Origin: JANXVV01 sp038230975
Lineage (GTDB): Bacteria > Planctomycetota > Phycisphaerae > Tepidisphaerales > Tepidisphaeraceae
Direction: 5' to 3'
Assembly (NCBI GenBank): GCA_038230975.1
Contig: JBBRMF010000043.1
Coordinates: 1 to 27,030 of the forward strand
DNA length: 27,030 nucleotides
In this document: positions 24,359-27,030 of the stretch, one piece after another
Position numbering within the stretch: position 1 is the stretch's first letter
How the letters are laid out: the number at the start of each line of letters is the position of its first letter
Made by a program: the position numbers and the translations under genes
The notes under the pieces: generated by a model
Seen by the model: only the letters and a program-made list of their open reading frames with translations
Database searches by the model: none
What the model was told of the DNA's origin: nothing

Positions 24359-24742
24359 TCAATCCACATCAGGTGACGTCTTATCACTATCGTCGTTTTT
24401 CGACCCAGCGATCTTAGGCTGTTCCGACCGGCGGAAAATAGCCAGCACCCGGTCAATCGAGACGACAAACAATCGGTTGTCATGCTCTAGTTCGACAGGA
24501 ATAGCCTCGCGCGGGTCAAAAAGCACTTTGTCATATTGCTTGATCGTCTGATCGTCGTCATTTTCAATCGCCTTGCTGACCGCGATCACCCGGCCGGTAA
24601 TGACCGGTATTTCATGGCTATCCGGCAAAACGATCCCGCTTTTGGTCTCACGCTTATTATCATCCTTGCGAACGACGACGCGCTTGCCGATCGGCTCAAT
24701 CACATCGAATTCAGATTGCCGCTTGGTGGGTCGAATGGCCAT
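24359..24742 (-). CDS. GroES-like co-chaperonin (Cpn10) with C-terminal extension
   Basis: A protein of 127 residues. The Cpn10 core covers about 13-103: VIEPIGKRVVVRKDDNKRETKSGIVLPDSHEIPVITGRVIAVS includes the mobile loop (KSGIVLP) that contacts GroEL. Then come YDKVLFDPREAIPVELE and the terminal 'LFVVSIDRVLAIF' strand. A typical GroES has about 95-100 residues; here there are about 12 extra N-terminal residues and an acidic tail of about 24 (ending DDSDKTSPDVD). No groEL gene is adjacent, so this is probably an extra, divergent copy. A perfect TATAAT lies 8 nt before the ATG. The receiver-like gene follows 61 bp downstream. Confidence 0.88.
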   Translation of the reverse strand: MAIRPTKRQSEFDVIEPIGKRVVVRKDDNKRETKSGIVLPDSHEIPVITGRVIAVSKAIENDDDQTIKQYDKVLFDPREAIPVELEHDNRLFVVSIDRVLAIFRRSEQPKIAGSKNDDSDKTSPDVD

Positions 24743-24750
24743 AACCGTCC

Positions 24751-24756
24751 ATTATA
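24751..24756 (-). promoter_or_regulatory. -10-like TATAAT before the GroES-like gene
   Basis: On the minus strand TATAAT ends 8 nt before the ATG at 24742. The bases between are GGACGGTT. The best -35 candidate, TTTTCT at 17-nt spacing, is weak. If used, the transcript would begin at or next to the ATG. Sequence prediction only. Confidence 0.45.
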
Positions 24757-24807
24757 CTCACGCCAGAGCCGTAAGAAAAATGGAGCCGGGTGGTACGGCA
24801 ACATTTA

Positions 24808-25326
24808 CTAATCGTCATTCGCCGCAATTTCGCCCGGCGGAATTTCCGGCGGTTCTTCACCTTCCACCAAATCCTGCGCAAGCCTTCCGAGGTAAAACTG
24901 CAGTTCCTGGTTGGCGACCATGGCCGGCAAGGCATCACGCAGGTCGTAGGTGTGCGAATGATCCTCTGCTGAATCTTCCCCGCGTTTTTCACCCTCTGTG
25001 ATAATGTGATGCTCAAACGTCACGCAATCCTCATGGCTCTGCATGATGACCAGTTCCCCCCACCGCCATGCCAGATGGATACGCAATGAAAGCTGGTTTC
25101 CCCAAGTCGAAACGCGATGAATAATGTGATTCTTGGCCAGTACCTTCACCAGATCATCAACGGATGGCAAGACCGCGCCGTGCAGGAAATCGGCGTAGTT
25201 ACGGTTGTAATCCTGCTGCTTGTGCATGGCCTCGTGCTCGGCGGCGAGCTTTTCCGGAACCACATCCTTAAAAGGCCGTACGCGACCGAGCCACCATTGC
25301 GCAAAAGACTTATCGAGCATCCGCAT
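24808..25326 (-). CDS. Hypothetical cytoplasmic protein
   Basis: From the ATG at 25326 it has 172 residues; an ATG at 25320 is nearly equal. The frame is open up to 25635, but that upstream part is encoded by a palindromic repeat (proline/arginine-rich) and is not credible as protein. No signal peptide or membrane helix is seen. Features: FAQWWLGRVRPFKDVVPEKLAAEHEAMHKQQDYNRNYADFLHG; an internal stretch LVKVLAKNHIIHRVSTWGNQLSLRIHLAWRWGELVIMQ; and an acidic end (EGEEPPEIPPGEIAANDD). I do not recognise the family. The gene precedes groES by 65 bp on the same strand. The GroES-like gene may nevertheless have its own promoter. Confidence 0.7.
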   Translation of the reverse strand: MRMLDKSFAQWWLGRVRPFKDVVPEKLAAEHEAMHKQQDYNRNYADFLHGAVLPSVDDLVKVLAKNHIIHRVSTWGNQLSLRIHLAWRWGELVIMQSHEDCVTFEHHIITEGEKRGEDSAEDHSHTYDLRDALPAMVANQELQFYLGRLAQDLVEGEEPPEIPPGEIAANDD

Positions 25327-25377
25327 GAGGTTAAGACAGATCGAAAAAAAAGCAAAGGTGAGTTTCAATCGCAAATC

Positions 25378-25549
25378 GGTGCGTGACGAGATCGGCGGGC
25401 ATTCTCCCCTCTCCCGGTACTCCGGGGGAGGGAAGGGTGGGGGTCTTTTTCGCTTGATTGAAGTGGTACCGCAGATTCGCCCCCACCCCAACCCCCTCCC
25501 GGAGTACCGGGAGAGGGAGAAATCGGGCATGCTAGTACTGTCACGCGCC
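25378..25549. repeat. Long form (172 bp) of the GGTGCGTGAC / CCCGGTACTCCGGG palindrome
   Basis: Outer arms are GGTGCGTG and CACGCGCC (one mismatch). Inside, CTCCCCTCTCCCGGTACTCC is inverted later as GGAGTACCGGGAGAGGGAG, and G-rich and C-rich tracts (GGGTGGGGG and CCCCCACCCC) flank the loop. Each half has its own hairpin, CCCGG-TACT-CCGGG. The short relative is at 8636-8708. It lies in the divergent gap between the hypothetical gene and the bactofilin-like gene, so it separates two promoters. Confidence 0.85.
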
Positions 25550-25614
25550 CAACAAAAAGGGAACCTCGCCATTTGCTTTTGCATCGCGTCGCGCTTGGCG
25601 GTAAAAACGTTCGC

Positions 25615-25998
25615 ATGCGAGAAGAGCGTGGACAAGTAGCCGGGGATCTCATCGTCGACGGGCCTTTGGAACTATGGGGCAATGTCGGTGGGAATGTAAC
25701 TGTCGTGGACGGCGGGAAATTTTACGTACGCGGTTCGATCATCGGCAATCTGATCGTTCAGTACGGGGGTCGCGTTCATATTTATGGACAAGTCCACGGC
25801 GACGTAACGGTATTCGATAACACCAAGCTGATTCATAGCGGCCATATCAAAGGCAATCTGATCAACGACGGAGGGCGGCTCTTCGTCGACCGCAAGGCGA
25901 AGGTCGAAGGAAAAATCAAGACCAAGTCCGGCCAGACGAAAATCGAAGGAACGCCTTCGGCCTCACCACCGCCTCCAAAATTGCCCTCGGAAGATTAA
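25615..25998 (+). CDS. Bactofilin-like / polymer-forming protein
   Basis: From the ATG at 25615 it has 127 residues; a TTG at 25573 adds 14 poorly conserved ones. Residues 8-105 are short repeating beta-strands of a right-handed helix type: DLIVDGPLELWGNVGGNVTV, KFYVRGSIIGNLIVQYGGRVHIYGQVHGDVTVFDN, KLIHSGHIKGNLINDGGRLFVDRKAKVEGKI. The 'G.v.G.l.v' periodicity matches bactofilins, which self-assemble into filaments used in cell shape or positioning. A proline-rich tail (TPSASPPPPKLPSED) follows. There is no signal peptide, so it is cytoplasmic or membrane-attached. It lacks the long N-terminal flank of classical bactofilins, so 'bactofilin-like' is as far as I go. Confidence 0.7.
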   Translation: MREERGQVAGDLIVDGPLELWGNVGGNVTVVDGGKFYVRGSIIGNLIVQYGGRVHIYGQVHGDVTVFDNTKLIHSGHIKGNLINDGGRLFVDRKAKVEGKIKTKSGQTKIEGTPSASPPPPKLPSED

Positions 25999-26000
25999 AT

Positions 26001-26175
26001 AACCATGCGCGATGGGTTGCCGCGAAATTTGTAGGTTCCGCTGTGAGCCTGGGAAAAAATGGTGGCATGGGCGTCTCGCCCGTGCTTTCTTCGGAAGAAA
26101 ACGCGGGCGAGACGCCCACGCCACCTAAATAATTTCTCAAGCTCACAGCGAAACCTACACCAATCGCGCACGGTT
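26001..26175. repeat. Outer palindrome AACCATGCGCGAT...TGTAGGTTCCGCTGTGAGC
   Basis: The left arm (26001-26047) and right arm (26141-26175) are inverted copies: AACC(A/G)TGCGCGAT and TGTAGGTT(C/T)CGCTGTGAGC. The left arm has about 13 extra bases between these blocks. The interior holds a different palindrome (26061-26125), so one element appears to have inserted into another. It fills the convergent gap between the bactofilin-like gene and the right-edge gene. Confidence 0.8.
26061..26125. repeat. 65-bp composite palindrome, copy 2 (inserted in the outer one)
   Basis: GGTGGCATGGGCGTCTCGCC begins the left arm and the right arm ends CGAGACGCCCACGCCACC. The 32-bp arms have three mismatches. Same length and same sequence family as 3696-3760. 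Each arm has the GGGCG-TCT-CGCCC hairpin. Confidence 0.88.
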
Positions 26176-26200
26176 ATTAAGAATATTCCAGAGGGCGAGC

Positions 26201-27030
26201 CTACTTCACGACCCGTTGGACGTGCCCATCGGCATAGCCGAAGCATCCAGATTCGTTTTTCTTCCCATCTTTGGCCTCATAAAGGATAACCGTCTCGGAT
26301 GGCTTCTTCACATCCGAGAGTTTCCCTTCGGGCTTCTCGTAGACATAGCCAATGGCATCATGAGTCTGCGGATGAGTCATGATCTGTGTAAACGCGTTAT
26401 CGCCACCGAGCACTTCCTTCAGGTCATCAAGCTTTTCTGGAAACTTTCCGTTGTGGCCCTCGGCATATATAATTACCCCGAGTGCCAACTGTTTCATATG
26501 GCTCATGCTTGCGGCGGAATATGCCTGCTGTCGAGCGTTCATCAAGACCGGTACCATTCCCGTTCCCGTGGTGGTAAGCGTCTGAGTGTCAAAGGACAGT
26601 TCGACGATATTTCCTCGTGTTACTGCTTTCTCCTGTCTAAGCCGATCAGCGAATGCGCCAAGATCTTTCGCGAGTGCGGCGCTATCAGGAGACGCCTGAC
26701 CTTCCAGATTTTTCTTGAACGCACGCAACTGATCCAGAATCCTATCGATACCGTCGTCGACGTAACCAGCGACAGTTTTGGAGTGAGCCTCATCGGCGCA
26801 CTTGAATTTAATCAAGAGCGATGGAGATTTTCCGGAATCGGTGGCAACCGTGATCGATTCGGCATTCCCATATAGCTGGTACACTATTTTGACCGGGATT
26901 GGCAGATCATCTGAAGGCCGCTCGATGAGCTTCCTTATTGATGCCGACGGTACGGCCAGTACCACAACGCCGTGGTTCATATCTGAAACGCTCATTGCAC
27001 GAACAAACGATTCTGTAACTTGCGCATCAG
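26201..27030 (-). CDS. H-X9-DG/DUF1559-related protein, C-terminal part (start outside window)
   Basis: The frame stays open past the ATG at 26995 to the window edge (…AQVTESFVRAMSVSDMNHG), so the true start probably lies beyond 27030. The visible part is about 276 residues. A weakly structured region of about 150 residues precedes a C-terminal block: SMSHMKQLALGVIIYAEGHNGKFPEKLDDL, then VILYEAKDGKKNESGCFGYADGHVQRVVK. This block matches the end of planctomycete/verrucomicrobial secreted proteins of the DUF1559 (prepilin-type, H-X9-DG) group, although the histidine ten residues before DG is a lysine here. Function of the group is unknown. The gene converges on the bactofilin-like gene across a nested palindrome. 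Confidence 0.7.
   Translation of the reverse strand, partial: DAQVTESFVRAMSVSDMNHGVVVLAVPSASIRKLIERPSDDLPIPVKIVYQLYGNAESITVATDSGKSPSLLIKFKCADEAHSKTVAGYVDDGIDRILDQLRAFKKNLEGQASPDSAALAKDLGAFADRLRQEKAVTRGNIVELSFDTQTLTTTGTGMVPVLMNARQQAYSAASMSHMKQLALGVIIYAEGHNGKFPEKLDDLKEVLGGDNAFTQIMTHPQTHDAIGYVYEKPEGKLSDVKKPSETVILYEAKDGKKNESGCFGYADGHVQRVVK

Noticed and set aside
25327..25635. Upstream extension of the hypothetical protein at 24808
   Set aside because: The extension is encoded by the long palindromic repeat and reads as proline/arginine low-complexity sequence. A normal start at 25326 follows it.

Overview
The window looks like chromosomal DNA of a planctomycete, plausibly Phycisphaerae-like; the class is a guess. 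The evidence is internal. Two secreted proteases carry the planctomycete N-terminal signature (LEQRQLLSA and LECRWMLSA). One of them ends in a dockerin-like repeat. A DUF1501-type C-terminal relic is present, and the right-edge protein resembles the DUF1559 / H-X9-DG group. Short intergenic palindromes are abundant. I see no tRNA, rRNA, CRISPR array, intact transposase or phage gene.

Layout. 1-5 kb: tail of a DUF4139-type protein, a gap with possible transposase debris, a periplasmic rhodanese, an S53 protease, hemB, and a convergent HD-domain phosphohydrolase. 5-10 kb: a signalling block made of a MASE1-PAS-PAS hybrid histidine kinase with receiver and HPt domains, a STAS protein, and a receiver fused to an RsbW-like ATPase. 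Together they look like a phosphorelay feeding a partner-switching module. 10-15 kb: a secreted dienelactone hydrolase, head-to-head with a GT39-like membrane glycosyltransferase, which overlaps tail-to-tail with a second, larger S53 protease. 15-19.5 kb: a glycoamylase-like lipoprotein (PF10091, GH144-related), a TlpA-like thioredoxin, a duplicated remnant of the glycoamylase 3' end, a one-TM hypothetical protein, and a relic-rich gap of about 1.1 kb ending in a DUF1501 tail. 19.5-23.6 kb: a TPR-methyltransferase, divergent from a run of SDR, polysaccharide deacetylase, DCC thiol-oxidoreductase and DUF2071 genes. 23.7-27 kb: a minus-strand run (unknown protein, GroES-like protein, degenerate receiver), a bactofilin-like protein, and a right-edge partial gene.

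The most distinctive feature is the set of composite palindromes. Several unrelated sequence families share one design: two inverted arms, each of which is itself a small hairpin. They occur in every non-overlapping convergent gap of the window, one is nested inside another, and one family occurs in a long and a short form. A second theme is three genes (hemB, the dienelactone hydrolase and the groES-like gene) with a -10-like TATAAT or TATATT only 7-8 nt before the ATG, which suggests leaderless transcripts.

All family assignments come from reading the translated sequence and remembered family motifs. No database search was run.
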